Notes under the pieces: generated by a model
The model's database searches: none
What the model was told of the DNA's origin: nothing
The model's input: only the letters and a program-made list of their open reading frames with translations
Source of the DNA: Burhinus oedicnemus
Lineage: Eukaryota > Chordata > Aves > Charadriiformes > Burhinidae
Reading direction: 5' to 3'
Length of the DNA: 64,000 bases
Assembly (NCBI GenBank): GCA_008921705.1
Contig: VFFE01007128.1
Location: forward strand, 622,212-686,211
Shown: piece by piece, positions 36,641 through 49,927 of the stretch
How the letters are laid out: every line of letters starts with the position of its first letter
Numbering within the stretch: the stretch's first letter is position 1
Program-made: the position numbers and the translations under genes

Positions 36641-39600
36641 TGCACTAATAAAAAACATTTGGGGGAGGGGGGAGACGAAACTTCTGACTTTCACTGTATT
36701 TTGTTTTCACACCATTCACAGAATATTTTGAAGGAAGTCATCAACTTAATTTTTCTTTTCATATTACCCAAAGGCCCTAAAAAGGCACTGAGAACAACTA
36801 TCAATATAAAACATCAGGGTCATACAGATATTTTCATTTTTCTTAAAAAGTCAAAGTCAAGCAACTATGTAATTACATTGCTTTCTTCTATAATTAGAAG
36901 ACACGATATGTTGGGGAAAAGACTACATCAAGTCAACACGCCGCCACAGCACAGTGTAAGGGTGTACTCTGCAGCACAGCTGTGTGTGTCTCCGTCAGCA
37001 GAGCTTCAGTGTTTGCTGGAGTTTTCCTATCTGCTTCAGTGAAAATCAGTACCTCTAGGTTTCACTGCTGGCTGTTTATGTGAAACTGAAGTTAGAAGCC
37101 AAGCTGAGCACCATCGGGGGTGCGTGGTGTTAAGACAAGTGTGTAGCCAAGTAAGAAGATGCAGGGGGGAGCCTAATCCCATTCCTACTCAAGTAAGGAA
37201 ATAAAGGAAGTAAATTAAAGAGTTATGCCAATAAATTTTACCCTGCAAAGCAGATTTTGAGATAACAAAAAGGATAGATGCATGTTTTTAAGTAATATGA
37301 AATACAAGTGCATTTTATGAGGAGCCAGCTACCCATCTATATAACTAGTCTAAATGCCAATTACAGCAGACAATTTGAGCTGAATATAAAAAGCCACAAA
37401 TCTCACAGTTTGAGACAACTTCCAAGGAGGTGTTAACGTTAACTTTGGAACTATACAACACAACCTCAGTCTTCTCATAGTGAATACGTTATTGCAGAAC
37501 ACCCAGGAAAGGGCAATCGTGCCCATCAAAGCACCCTGTGATTTGTGGGAACAGAGAAGCTGAAGAGATTATGTAGATACTTCACATATTTCTCCAAGAG
37601 TAACAGCAGGAATTTTCTGCTCACAGAACTTCAGGGATGAGAGCTTGGCTGTGCAAAATATCAGTGGCAAGACTTTAGCTAGTAGCTTCAGTAATCTCTG
37701 CATGTGACCGGGCTATGGTCACTCTTAAATGTGGCAGCTGGATTAGTGAGGCTGACATGGGAACACTGTGATGCTTGATGTTCTGCAGTACCAGTAACCT
37801 GCGACAGGGAGAGGACAGGGATCCAGCCTGCAGACAGAGACTCGTAGTCTTCAGCACTTCATCTTTTTATTAAAATAATTCCTCCATTCTAACTCCAAAC
37901 ACAACAGATCGGCTGCCATCCCTGCACTAGCCAGAACTCAGAATACAGCTTATTTGACAGTTTATCAGATGGTTTTATCCCTTTCTAACAGGCTCCTTCT
38001 ACATTTGATAAAACAAAGCTGCATCTCTTCTGTTCATGGTAACGTACTGCAGCCTGTAGCAGCAGCTGGAGAACGATAGATCTCTCTGTTCCCTCTTTCC
38101 GGTCTGTTTGGGGCTGCATGTTTTCCACTGCCTCTCTTATGCCTCTAGCTGCTCGTAGGATGCAGCTGCCCAAGAAGCCTTTCTGACACGCTACGTTACG
38201 GTCAGTTACCTCATTATAAGAGAAGAGTATTTCGGACAGCTTTTGCCAACCTCTCAAAGCTAAATAACCAAGCAAAGCTTCAAATCCAACTGCTAATAGG
38301 AATACATATATATTAGGAATTTGGATTGGATTCCAGTTTCTGCTCTATGAATGTAGTTGGAAAAAACCCCAACTTCCATAGAAACAGAGAAACTGAACAA
38401 AGGCTTTGTAGGCTACAAGCTCTAGCTCTCTTCCTTCAGTAGGGATCAGGCTGTAACTTTATCTGTAAGCATCCATCCACAGAAGAGTAATACCTATGCT
38501 TTAAGTAGCAAGGCCACTTGAATGGCTGTTGAGAGCACTGGATTCACCACTGCTGGTATGCAGTTTACAGCTTTACTTAGCCACAGAGAGAATCTCAGTA
38601 TCTTGCACCTCCTCTTATGCTGCATTTGTTAAATGCTCTCTCCATCAAAAGCATACTTAGACATGTACTTTCAGCTCCCCTTGATCAAAAGATGCTGACA
38701 CTTATCCCTGAGTACTTGTATGCCATACACAGGATTAGGTGGGCCTCCACACACTTCCCTGTGCCACAGAGGTGGGCTCCACGTTACCCTCAGAGGCTGG
38801 CCAGTCATCACCAGGACCCCGTCCCTGCGTAGACCAAACTGTAGCAATGTAGTATTTCAAGGAGTGGTAGGGCTACCAATGGACCAGCAAAGCAATCTAA
38901 GGAGCTTTATACTGCGGCCTTCCATAAAAACAAACAGGTTTGAGGAGGACTTCATTCCCCCCCCCCTTCCTTCACTCCTTACAGCTGTTAATTTCTAGCG
39001 AGCTAAAAGAAGTCACAAAACAATCTACATCACCATCATCCTCTTTCCCTGTCACTAGAGCAATAATATGGTAAGAGAGCAGGAAAGTCAACTTCTCCAG
39101 AGTCTCTCAGGCTGGCGCAACCTCGAACGGGACAAAAAGCAAAGGAAGTTTTCTCCATACATTTGTTTTTCCATGTTGTATGCCACGACCAGAACCAAAC
39201 CAACCAAAATCCTAATACTTCTAAGCTCAGGTCTCCAGTGTCAATGCTCATCATGTTACCAATCACTCTGTATTCTTTTAGTGTTTTTTTTCCACCTACC
39301 AAGAATGGCTTTTAGATAAGGTCAAACTCGTTTATTTTGATCACTAAATACAGTATCAACATTTAAGAATATTTTCATTGCACTGGATGGAAACACTAGA
39401 CACTCTCAAAAATGAACAAAAAAAGGTACAGATCTGGTTCAAATGGCAAATATTAAGGACTGTTCACAGAATAGTAAATATTGACTTTTTTACATATTTC
39501 ATAATTTAATAAGAAAGTATTGGCCAGAGAAGAAAAGCTGGGTGTTTTTTTCTGTTTGGTTCTGAAGTTATTGAGTAAGCTTTACTTTATACACTTTTAT

Positions 39601-41114
39601 TCAGTATTTAAAATAAATGTAAAAATTAAAAAAAAAAAAATAATCAACCACCACCCCCCCAGAAAAACCCAGGGGCTCTTTTTCTGTATTCTAAGTAGAA
39701 GTGTACTGCTGAGATTTATGGTCTCTTTCAAGGAAAGACTTTCATATAACTTAGGATTAATTTACACTTTGAGCTATCAAATTTTATTGCAGACTTATGG
39801 AAAGAGAAAGGGGGGACAGGGAGGGCAGGAAGAAAGGAGGACAAGCTTTCACAGGGCTCATATTCAGTGTTCTTCCAAGATAACTATGCCCCAGTAAGAA
39901 AAATTCAGATGGATATATCCACATGAATAATAAGTATTGCTAGCACAGCCTTCTTTGCAATGCGTTCTAGAGCAGTTTGACACTCGACTAAGATGAAGCC
40001 CGACCATGTCCAGATTTAGATATAACAAAGCTCTTTTCACTAATGAAGTTTCCCTGCAGGATAAAATACATTGTAGAACATTACATTAAAATTGGGGCAT
40101 TTATTTCTGTTTTAAGAAACTGAAGTTAAAAATAAAACAAAACCCCACCACTTCTGAAAGGAATGTCCTCACCATTTTTTCTATTTTTCTTACTATGCCA
40201 TTTTTAGCATTTGTTCAAATTGCTATTCTTCAGCCTTGTAGTCTCTCCAGTCTTAAAATTATGCAAAAACTCCAAGTTCTCTTTATTAATCTGCCTTCTA
40301 GATTACTTCCACCCAAACTAATTCTAAAAATATAACAAAGAAAACCACTAACAGCACTAGGCTCACTGTCTTCCAGCTACCAGTGGTTACCACCCTACAA
40401 ACCACTGCTATACTGAAGTTAACTTTGTGAGGATTTTTTAAAAATCACATTTACTTGAAAATAGTGTAACATACTATCCTAGACTCTAACAAAAGAGCTA
40501 TTCGCATTCTTCAGATTATGATTCAATGCCTTCTAGCTGTGGGTTTTCTTCTCACTCATGAGCAAAGTCCACCCACTTATTTGCATAAATATGCAGTGCT
40601 GGTAACTTTGAGATGAGGCAGGGGATGAAGAACTTGCCTTTCTCAAAGCACACTGGGACGTAATCAAATACCAAGGAATATGTCACACCAATGAAGTGAT
40701 AAAAAGTGTGTTTAGAGTCTTGTTGCATAAACAGCAGTGTCCCCACTTACTGCCACAAACTGAAGGCAGCTAAGTCTAAATAAAATCTTATCACTAGTAG
40801 CTGAGCACTACCCCGAACCTCTCCTTGTAACCTGAAAGGAAAATGATGAGTGTGACCCAGATGAATCACATTCCCATACGGACTTCCCAGTATTTTTTTC
40901 CTGGCTAGAAAGAAGGAAATTTTTTCCAGCTTACTATGAAGCAATAGCCATCTCAGCTTGCAGTACCAATGATTTAAGCAAGTAGATCAAAAGTCTCCAT
41001 TGGAGGTGCACCTCATTGAACATGAAAAAAAAGAGAGAAGCTTCATGCCTCCCATCTAACCCTGCCATGAATGAGAACACAATTCTGAGCAAGTGACAAA
41101 AAAATCCCATTAAG
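36641..41114. other. Non-coding stretch with homopolymer runs
   Basis: No gene recognised. C10 at 38957-38966, A13 at 39628-39640 and C7 at 39654-39660 stand out. A minus-strand open frame at 37985-38275 extends upstream for about 20 more codons and reads VGFEALLGYLALRGWQKL near 38240-38290, with a donor-like GAG/GTAACT at 38204-38209; this is discussed as a finding. Other open frames (36629-37042 +, 39520-39897 +) have no family features. Confidence 0.5.
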
Positions 41115-41700
41115 GCTGAGAGCTCAGGAATATAAGAAATGCCCAGCTGGATCAGACCGATGGTTCACCTAGTCCAGAATGTGTCTCCAACAGGGCAGAA
41201 AAGGTGCAATTTAGAGAGAACCCACAAACCATGTTCTGCGGTCCACTCCCCTCACACTCTACATGCTGACCATGAACTGTTTTGAACCTGCCTGTACGGC
41301 CTGTTTTCAAAACATCCTCTGGCTGCAAGTTGCATAAATTCACCACCTGCTGTGTAAACAAATACTTTCTTTAATCTGTCTTAAACTGATTCCCAACCAG
41401 TTTCACCAAGTGTCCTGTAATTCTGGTACTGCAAGGTTTCTGTCAACAAGAGTTCTGTGTTCACCTTACCCACCACCTTCATTATTTTGTAAATCTTGAT
41501 CATAGTGCCCCACATAGCTTCTCATCTTCTAAATCAAGCCTTTTCAATGACACAGCTCCACACAAGGCAGCGATACCATCCCCTTGGATTGAGGGCTGCC
41601 TTCCTCTGCACCTTCCCTAAATAAGGGTACTAATTGTACCTTCTTAAGATGTGGACACCGAAATGGCGCCCAGTGCTCAAAATGTGGTGGCTACACCAGT
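41115..41700 (-). mobile_element. Ancient CR1-clade LINE, antisense, about 0.6 kb
   Basis: The left end reads CAGCTGGATCAGACCGATGG, then TTCACCTAGTCCAGA and GTCTCCAACAG, the widely dispersed amniote 'ggtcagaccaaaggtccatctagcccagtatcctgtctccgacag' motif. It continues through ACCACCTGCTGTGTAAAC, AATACTTTCTTTAATCTGTC, GTGTCCTGTAATTCTGGTAC, TTATTTTGTAAATCTTGATC, ATAGTGCCCCACATAGCTTC and finally AAGATGTGGACACCGAAATG with GGTGGCTACACCAGTG. This is the consensus order of an antisense CR1-type 3' region known from turtle and bird genomes. There are many indels and no intact frame. Confidence 0.7.
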
Positions 41701-44700
41701 GTTTAAAACATCAACAAAATGACACCTTTTTCTTGTCCTGAGTACCTTTTTCTGATGATGCCAAAAGGCACTGCCTACAGTTTTGTGGCTTTTTTTGGCT
41801 ACTGCAGCTCCACTTTGCAGACAATGATTCTGGAGAACTGTCAATGACAACCACAAGGCCTCTTCTCCGAGTTGCAACCCTCAGTTCTGAGTTCAGCGTC
41901 ACACAAGCATGGTTTAGTATAATTTTTTCCTTACTGGAAAAAAACCTTATGTTTAAAACCTATGTTAACCTATGCCGACATTCATCTACTGGTTTTTTGC
42001 CCACTCAGTTACATGATGGCCTTCTGGAATTCCTCAGCACTGACAAGCATCTAACTATCCAAAAGTAACAGTAATAGCATTTTTCATCAGGACTGGAATT
42101 ATTTTGAGGCTGGTGCAAGTTAACAAATCAAGTTGTTGGTCTGAGCAATGTTTAGAAGCCACAGGGAAGGCAACCGAAATCAATCAAGACCACTAGAGCT
42201 AGTTTTGGGAAAGACTACCAGAGACAGGAGATTTGCTAAACAGAACAGAAATCAGGTGCAAAATTTAACCAAAACAATAAAAAAACCCACACGCATCACA
42301 AGTCCATGACTGATGAGGGAGAACAGTACAAAACCTGCAATGGATTGTTCATAGAACTGGAAACTGTTCATGGACTACTTGACCACTATTATGGAGGAAA
42401 TCAGATCTCTTGTAACGCCAACTCTAGCACGACAACCAGACAGCGGGGTTCCTAATATTGTTTTGTATGTGTCAGCTATCAGTCCTCCTTTTTACCTTAC
42501 AAAGAAAAATTACTTTCAAGGAAATCTTCAAAACTACCTTTTAAAAAGTTAATATAAAAATCCAAGTAACAGTGGAGAAAAAAAAATATTCTAATTAAAA
42601 ATCATACTGAAGATTGAAATAGGATTCTTCTGCTGAAGAATCCTGGTATTTGGGCAAAGCTGAATTGCCACAATACCAACAGAAATTAAACAAAAACTCA
42701 AATTAGAGAGCTACAACAGCTTACCACACAAGAAAATTAACCAGCAACTGTAAACAAAAGCCTTAAGAACTTTTGTGATTAATGTAAGATCTTCTTAAGA
42801 AAACAAGTATTTTGGCTCAGCTGTTCTACCACCATAGGAATCATCACCTATCATGTGTAGCATTGCCAAGGACTGTCCCATAAAACGTATCACAGAAACT
42901 TCATGTGGTAAAAGTAGCAGATCTGAAGTTAAAAAAAATACTGGTAATTTCCACTTCTGGATATGATTGCAGTTTGCTCTGTGAAAGAAAAGAGAAAAAC
43001 TCCACAATACTTTTATTCAGACTCAAAAGTTAATTTAAATTAACTATCAAAACTGGATTCCCACTTTTCTCAGTCAAAGGAATCAAAGATAATTTTAAGG
43101 CTGTTCTCTCAAGCATCAAATAATTTCAGACAAAAAAATCCCCAATTTTAAAAATTAGTTACATCAGATTCCGTTGACTAGACAGTGATTTTAAAAGACA
43201 AAGCTATTTTTTTGAGTCATATCTCGTAGACCTGGCAGTCTGTTTCAGGTTTGTTTGCAGAGACTGCTTCCTAACAAATGGAAATACCACATTCATTTTG
43301 TATTTTTCGTCTTCGAAGATGCTTATATATTGCATGTAACAATTAGTGTATACTGTATTTACTGAAAAAATGCCCTAAACACCCCCCCCCCAAAAAAAAA
43401 ACCCACAAAAGAACCCCACTAACTGCCAGATTCCAGAGTGCAAATGAATTTCTGATTCCAACAGATTTAGGTTTGAAATCTTTCTCTATCTTCCCCCCCA
43501 ATGTGTGTGCTGGGATTTTCTGAATATTTTGCTCAGCAGATCTGTTTTCAGAAACCCCTATTCTCTAAGAATCTTCCATTTGGGATCAGGTGATGGATAG
43601 GTACTGACTTTCTTTTCTTGAAATTTTGAATGCTAAGAAACCTTGTAGCAGCACAGAACAAACACTTCTGGAGTACCTGGTACCAACGGAGTGTTATCTT
43701 CTGCAACTGAATGTTGTTCAAAGCACTGCACTTTTGTCAAGGATGCTGAAGCCTATCTGCCATTTGTCCTCTACAGTAGTTTCCATCATCTTAACTCTAT
43801 TTCCCCAATATTAATGTAAAGCAGAACACAATGAATAATAAATGGAGAAAACCTATAAAAGAAGAAAATCTACTTTTGGTTCTCAAATGAAAAAAACTTG
43901 TAAACTTTTGTGCACTATCTCTTAAACCAGAGGTTTCTGTTTTGTTTTCCCACAAGTCAGCCAGTCAGAAGTAACAAAACATGCCCAGTAATGGGTATGG
44001 CAAAGTCACACTAAATACAGAGGAGCTTTTGAACCGGATTAGCAATGACCGCAGCAAGCCCTCCCTTCTGTACCAAGACTGCCCAGTGCAGAGTCCGGAA
44101 GTTGTGAGCACGCAGACAGCTGTGCAACACCACGTCACTCCTCTTCTCAACGAGGCACCTGCTGCTCTGCCAAATAAACTACTGGCATATTCTCCACGCA
44201 TCTGTCACCAAATAGCTGGATGTTAAAAAACACTCCAGGAGAAAGAAACAAAACCAAAAACCACTTCCACTCTTAAATGGAAAGAAGGGTTTTTCTGAAG
44301 GAGTCAGAGCTGCCTTCCAGCTTCCCAAGCAGATGAAAAAGGCAAACCAGCCTGTGGAAGGAGCGGCAGAGTTCAGAAGAGGAACACATTAAAGCCTATC
44401 AAACATGGAAACGATCAGTAACTTTGGAGAAGAGGAAAAAAAAGGAAGGTTTTGTGTAATAAGGAATTTCACAAAGTAGATTTTAATGCTGTTGCAGTGC
44501 CTACTTAAGGAAGAATCGCTTGAAGCACTAAGCTGCATGGTGCTACGTGTTGCAACCTCTCAATCTTGACCACAGAATCAGCAGCTCCAAATCTCTCTGG
44601 TGAGTATCAGGAAAGAGCAATTCAGCTGCACCATTGTTTCTTCACATAACATGCTTTTATTTTCCGATCCTAAACCAGGAATGGTGTTTGCCTCAACATT

Positions 44701-45352
44701 TAAGTAAAAACATTTTTTAACATTATTAAATGATACAGTTCTCTTGGCAAAAAACCCAAACATTCCTACCTATATAAAATTCTATCTTCCACTTTCTGTA
44801 CAATTTAAATAAACTTTGCACTCAGAATAAGTCTGTTTCCATTTTTTAACAAAAGGCGCAAATAACTAGTTCATTAAAATGAAGCCATTTGCAAATGCTG
44901 TCCCTTTCATCCTACAAATTCTTTCCTGCCTCATCCAACTCTAGATGTTCTGTGCACTTCCATCACACAAGGTATCAGAAAACCATAGATGCAATTTCAT
45001 AAACTGAAGAAAACACCAAAACTCCACTACTAACTTCACATTATATCTGCTGCATTTTCCTTATGAACGGCTGAAGCCTTAAAGAGACAAGTCTCTTACT
45101 GTGAAACCTTAACATAGCTTCTATTTCAGTTCTTCAAGTTTTATTTTCCTCACAACTTTTGTATGGAGAATCTATTTTCAAAACATTTGGAAACCTGTAT
45201 ATGCAACAACAACTTGTTAGCAAGTAAGTTGCCAGTATACACACATTTGCGATACTAGCACATGCTAAATCAGGTTTTTGGTTCTTTACCCTGCACATCC
45301 CAAGTTTGTTTAACTTAGTAAAGCAGAAAAAGACTACTACTATCACATTTAC

Positions 45353-45389
45353 CTTGGCATGTATATCTAGTCCTCCCCGAAAAGGCAGT
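45353..45389 (-). other. Candidate 37-nt exon
   Basis: On the minus strand an acceptor (TTATTTATTGCCTCTGACTT then ATGTGGGCAG) and a donor (CCAAG/GTAAAT) frame 37 nt. One frame reads LPFRGGLDIHAK and ends in phase 0, so it could join the 29664-29720 candidate; a second frame is also open. The gene is unknown and the frame may be chance. Confidence 0.18.
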
Positions 45390-48169
45390 CTGCCCACATA
45401 AGTCAGAGGCAATAAATAACATAATTTATAATCTGTTTAAGACAGACAAAGGCTGCGTGTCAAACATTACAGCTCATCTCTCTCCTCTTTCCAATTCTCT
45501 GCTCTATTCATTAGATCACATCTTTTGGTTTCTCTAATATGCATTTGCCATTAAAAAACATTAGCTTAAACTCCCTTTAAAACATACAGTACTTAATAAG
45601 GGAAAACTGAGGAGCTGACAAATTAAATTAAGATACTGCCTTAAAGCTGTGCTTGTAACTTTGATACTTCTTGGTTTATACCTCTATCCACAGTGGCAAA
45701 GAAACATTCACAGTCATTGCAAAGGCTCTGAAAGTCTGCCCCAGGAACATTTGAGCTGAACACAGTCCATCCTGCCCACCTTCAGAACTCACTTTTCAGT
45801 GGTCAGTCTAGTCTCAAATCACAGACTAAACATCAGAATGGAAGATGTATTTACCCTCAGTTGACTTGTAGTGTTTACATGTTTTCACCTATACCTGTTC
45901 TATTCCACTTGAGCCAATTATTAAATTGAGGTTCCCCGGACTGGGACTTTCATCTATTAAGGCATTAAGTTATTAAGGGAGATGAGGCACATGATGATGA
46001 CAGGTTAGTGCATCTATGATGATTATCTGTTATCCTACACCTTCTACGAATTGGTTATGCTTGACTACAAGGTAATGGACACAGTATAGAGGAGTAAACT
46101 TAAAACAGTTTCACCCAAGAATTTTCAGCAAGATCAAATGAGACCATTCTGCCAATCCTTTAAGAGTATCTCTTAGGTAAATGATAATGCTTTTTGCTGG
46201 TAGATCAGTACATCCTAGTCATCAAGACTCAGGAAACCTACAAAACATCTAGGGAGACTGCACAGTAGGGATGTGCAAATGTATGTTGCTGAAAAGATGC
46301 TTCTGCAACTGGAACAATGCAAACCCTTAGCACTACAGGCATAGCTTGGACTACACATGCAAGTGGCACAGATCCTGTCATGGACTATGCTCGCAGAGGT
46401 GGAGCACTTCAGTTTCCTACTACAGATAACCCCGTCACTTGCTCTAGTGAAATATAAGCCATGTGATTTGCACAAAACCAATTCAAGATTTGATGGTCTA
46501 CACAAGTGGCATTTTGTAGCATGGGATAAGAATTCTAGTCCTAATTAAAAAGTCTGAAGAAAAAAAAGAATTACAACGTAAAACAAATTGCCAAGTTGTA
46601 AAAGAAACAGTATATACACTGATAATTAAAAAAAATACCGCACGCGCACTTTTAAAAAGACAAGTTAATTTAGTGCTTATGAGCACTGTGCTCACTCAAG
46701 TCTGCGCTGACTCAGGAGAATGCAATCCCCCGTTTGTCCATGGAACAGGTTTTCCTCCAACAGCTGATTCCTCCTACTTGCTCACAACTCTTTCTGCCCT
46801 CTCCAGCAGCAGCGAGAACAAAGCTGTCAGTTGTCCTGGCAGCCAATTTTAGCATGTAATAATGTTTTTAAAACAGTAACAACTGTGAATATTAACAGCA
46901 TACACCTTACTAAACAGGCTCAGGAGCAGCAATCCTGATCCAGCTGTGCTGTGACAGCAGCTGGACCGCATTTGGCAGGAGGGAGCGGGCGCAGCGAGCC
47001 CCTGTGAGCCCCCGCGAGCCGGAGACTGAACTTTGCCCCATTTACTGTGCTCAGGGACCGCAGCTCTGGCAGAGGGACTGGAACACAACGGCCCCGGTGC
47101 TCACAGGCAACAAGGTATTTTTTTCACATTTAACACTTGCGAGTGACACGTTTCCAGCTTAGGATCCAAACCAGCGGAGCAGGTAGCACCAAAAATAGGA
47201 TTTTTGTTCTGCTTCTCAGCAAGCCACCTTCGTCCTCCATTAAATGTATCCATGAAGGAAAAGCAAAGCCAGGCAGCAAATAAACCTCATTTAACAGCTT
47301 TCCTGTGGTTCCTATGGTGTCTGTGACACTACAGTTCTTGAGGAATTCAGAAGCGTCTAACATCACAACAAAATATATCTAAAAGTAAATGACTGATGAC
47401 CTCTAAACCACAAAGTTAAAATGCTGATCTAAAAATATTTTTAAATTAACTTAGAACGGCAAGAAATGGGAGCACAGCTGAAGTGAAAGAAAAAAGAAAG
47501 CTGCATAGAAAACGAAGTCTCCATTAATTCCCAGCCTTAAATTGCCCCACAGAAGTGTAACACTTAGATTCCCTGGGAACTCCTCTAAAATGGTTTATTG
47601 GACTGAGAGGCAAGGAAACCTGACATGTACCCTCCGGCCCCCCAGGTCACCTACTCACAAGATACGAACTACCCTTCTACTACTTCTCAGAACTCTCTGA
47701 AATATTTTTCCATCATTTACGTGACCTCATCCTTAAGGACACTTTTGAAAACAACGTTCGATGCCTTCTGACTCGCAGCCAGTGGTTTCACTGGCAGCCA
47801 AACGTGCACTCCAAAACACTCTCTACAATCTAAATTGCAAATACAGTACAAGTATATCAAGTTCCTTTTACAGTTTATGGCTTCATATGTGAGGGGAAAA
47901 ACCACTTGAAAATAAACAGAATCAAAGCTATACTCTACCTTATGGAGAAGACTTCAGTTGTAGAAGGACTGAATTTTTTGTCCAAAAAGATAGCCCAACT
48001 GTCTATTTGTGCTTCAATAAAGCTAAGCAAACAGCTTTCAGCAAGAAACAGAGGGAATCTTTTACTGGCAGTGGGTAAAAAAAGCTAGTAAAAATTCAAA
48101 GTAAAAGGAAACATAGAGCGGAGGAAAAACCACCAAAACCCTTTTATCCTCTGAAGTACACGATGGAAT

Positions 48170-48187
48170 AAAAAAAAAAAAAAAAAA
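48170..48187 (+). repeat. A18 homopolymer
   Basis: Uninterrupted A run after GGAAT. I see no retrogene body upstream; it is probably a simple repeat. Confidence 0.9.
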
Positions 48188-48343
48188 TCTTCTGTTTCAG
48201 AATGATGGGTTTGGTATCAAAATTCGTAATTACCCTCGTATCTTCCCTCTCCCTTTTGCCTTTCTGAAATTCTAAGCTAATTTCAGAGCTCTCTGAACTC
48301 CTTCCCCAAGGCAAAGACACGAAGCAAACTTCTGGAAAAGTAC

Positions 48344-48371
48344 CTCGTCTCTTCTGCGTGGCAGAGCACAG
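48344..48371 (-). other. Candidate 28-nt small exon
   Basis: The minus strand shows an excellent acceptor (ACCCTTTCCTTCCACAG) and a fair donor (GAG/GTACTT) 28 nt apart. All three frames are open over this short length, so coding is undecidable. The splice signals are the only evidence. Confidence 0.15.
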
Positions 48372-48995
48372 CTGTGGAAGGAAAGGGTGCGCTCTCTTTG
48401 AAGTCTCATTAGTAGCACTTGTATCTGTTAAATATAGCTCTCCCTCCTGCATGGCTCGAGTGATCGCGCTGTGCGTTTTGATGCCTCTTGCTTGTCTGTA
48501 CCCGTTGTCTGGCTGGTGCTCCCTCTCAGGTGCCCCTGAGAGAGGAACCTCCCAAGCTATCCAGTTTCATCATCCCTGAAATCACTGGAGATTTAAATTT
48601 AGATGACTAGGGTTATAAAATTAAAGAGTTAGAAGCTCTTTCCCCCTCTTCAAAACGCTACAGTTCCAGGTTGTTTTACAGGGAGTGACCATGGCTGCCT
48701 CAGCTCCACTGCACCAAGAAGCAGCTGCACGTGTAGCTCACACAAGGTATACAGAGCACACTACACAAGCCATGGAATGACTGCGGGGAGGGAAACGGAC
48801 AGATCATCTGTCGTTTGCTTTTTAACAAAATACACTTGACATTAAAAATTATCCAGTTCTTATTAAATAATGAAAGATGTGCCTTTTAAGACGACTGCTG
48901 TTATTCTTAAATAGCAATTGGCAAGTAGAGACAGCAAGACAGATCACAGAGCAATGAAAGCAATCACAGACACGATTCAAAGTGAAACACAGAGA

Positions 48996-49769
48996 AGCAG
49001 TTCAACAAGGGCAAGTGTAGGGTCCTGCACGTGGGGAGGAATAATCCCATGCACCAGTACAGGTTAGAGGTTGACCTGCTGGAAAGCAGCTCTGCAGAGA
49101 GAGACCTGGGAGTCCTCGTGGACAACAAGTGGACCATGAGCCAGCAATGTGCCCTTGTCGCCAGGAAGGCCAATGGCGTCCGGGGGTGTACTAAAAAGAG
49201 TGTGGCCGGCAGGCCGAGGGAGGTCATTCTCCCCCTCTACTCTGCACTGGTGAGGCCACAACTGGAATATTGTGTCCAGTTCTGGGCTCCCCAGCTCAAG
49301 TGGGACAGGGAACTACTGGAGAGAGTCCAGCATAGGGCAATAAAGATGACTGGGGGATTGGAGCACCTCCCTTACGAGGAAAGGCTGAGAGAGCTGGGAC
49401 TCATTAGCCCAGAGAAGAGAAGACTGAGAGGGGATCTCATCAATGTTTATAAATATCTAAAGGGCAGGTGTCAAGAGGATGGGGCCAGACTCTTTTCAGT
49501 GGTGCCCAGCAACAGGACAAGGGGCAACGAGCACCAACTAGAACACAGGAAATTTCATCTCAATATGAGAAAAAACTTCTTTGAGGGTGACAGAGCACTG
49601 GAACAGGCTGCCCAGAGAGGTGGTGGAGTCTCCTTCTCTGGAGAGATTCAAAACCCACCTGGATTCATTCCTGTGCAACCTGCTCTAGGTGAACCTGCTT
49701 TAGCAGGGGGGTTGGACTAGATGATCTCCAAAGGTCCCTTCCAACCCCTACCATTCTGGGATTCTGTGA
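48996..49769 (+). mobile_element. Young 5'-truncated CR1 non-LTR retrotransposon (ORF2 3' part plus 3' end)
   Basis: This is the clearest feature of the window. CR1 elements move by target-primed reverse transcription using the ORF2 endonuclease/reverse transcriptase; most copies, like this one, keep only the 3' part. The + strand is open from 49031 to 49720 (229 codons) and shows the typical CR1 ORF2 C-terminal landmarks [27 protein letters not shown] (here [20 protein letters not shown]), [27 protein letters not shown] and [14 protein letters not shown]. Near 49578-49585 a short deletion after the codons for NFF shifts the frame; the remaining family sequence ([14 protein letters not shown]) continues in another + strand frame to a stop at 49686-49688. 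The untranslated tail follows, with GGTTGGACTAGATGATCTCC and final ATTCTGGG/ATTCTGTG octamers. It starts abruptly near TTCAACAAGG. Low decay means it is much younger than the other CR1 pieces here. It cannot be autonomous. Confidence 0.95.
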
Positions 49770-49820
49770 AAGGAAGTTGCTGTTCACATCATATTCCCGG
49801 TTACAACCTTTATGATGCAG

Positions 49821-49927
49821 GCTTGCAAAAAGTCCTAGTGCCAGTACTTCCAGACAAGTTTTGTCAGAAACAGTCACCAGGATGGAGGAGGGGGAGAAAG
49901 CTTGACAGCTCGAGTTTTGTGAACAAG
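49821..49927 (+). other. Candidate exon just downstream of CR1, 107 nt
   Basis: The + strand has ACAACCTTTATGATGCAG before the segment and a consensus donor, AACAAG/GTGAGT, after it. One frame is open for 35 codons (starting LQKVLVPVLPDKFCQKQ) and ends in phase 0. It begins about 50 bp after the CR1 3' end. No family is recognised, and the acceptor pyrimidine tract is short. Confidence 0.2.

Larger units (their letters stand above)
41701..48995. other. Non-coding stretch with weak exon candidates
   Basis: No confident gene or repeat. C10 followed by A10 lies at 43382-43401. A small GC- and CpG-richer patch lies at 46975-47100 but is far shorter than a CpG-island promoter. An A18 run is at 48170-48187. 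Two minus-strand exon candidates (45353-45389 and 48344-48371) are listed separately. Open frames of 60-102 codons are present on both strands without family resemblance. Confidence 0.5.

Noticed and set aside
46970..47100. CpG-containing GC-rich patch as a possible promoter
   Set aside because: Far shorter and less CpG-dense than a CpG island, with no exon or start-like context beside it.
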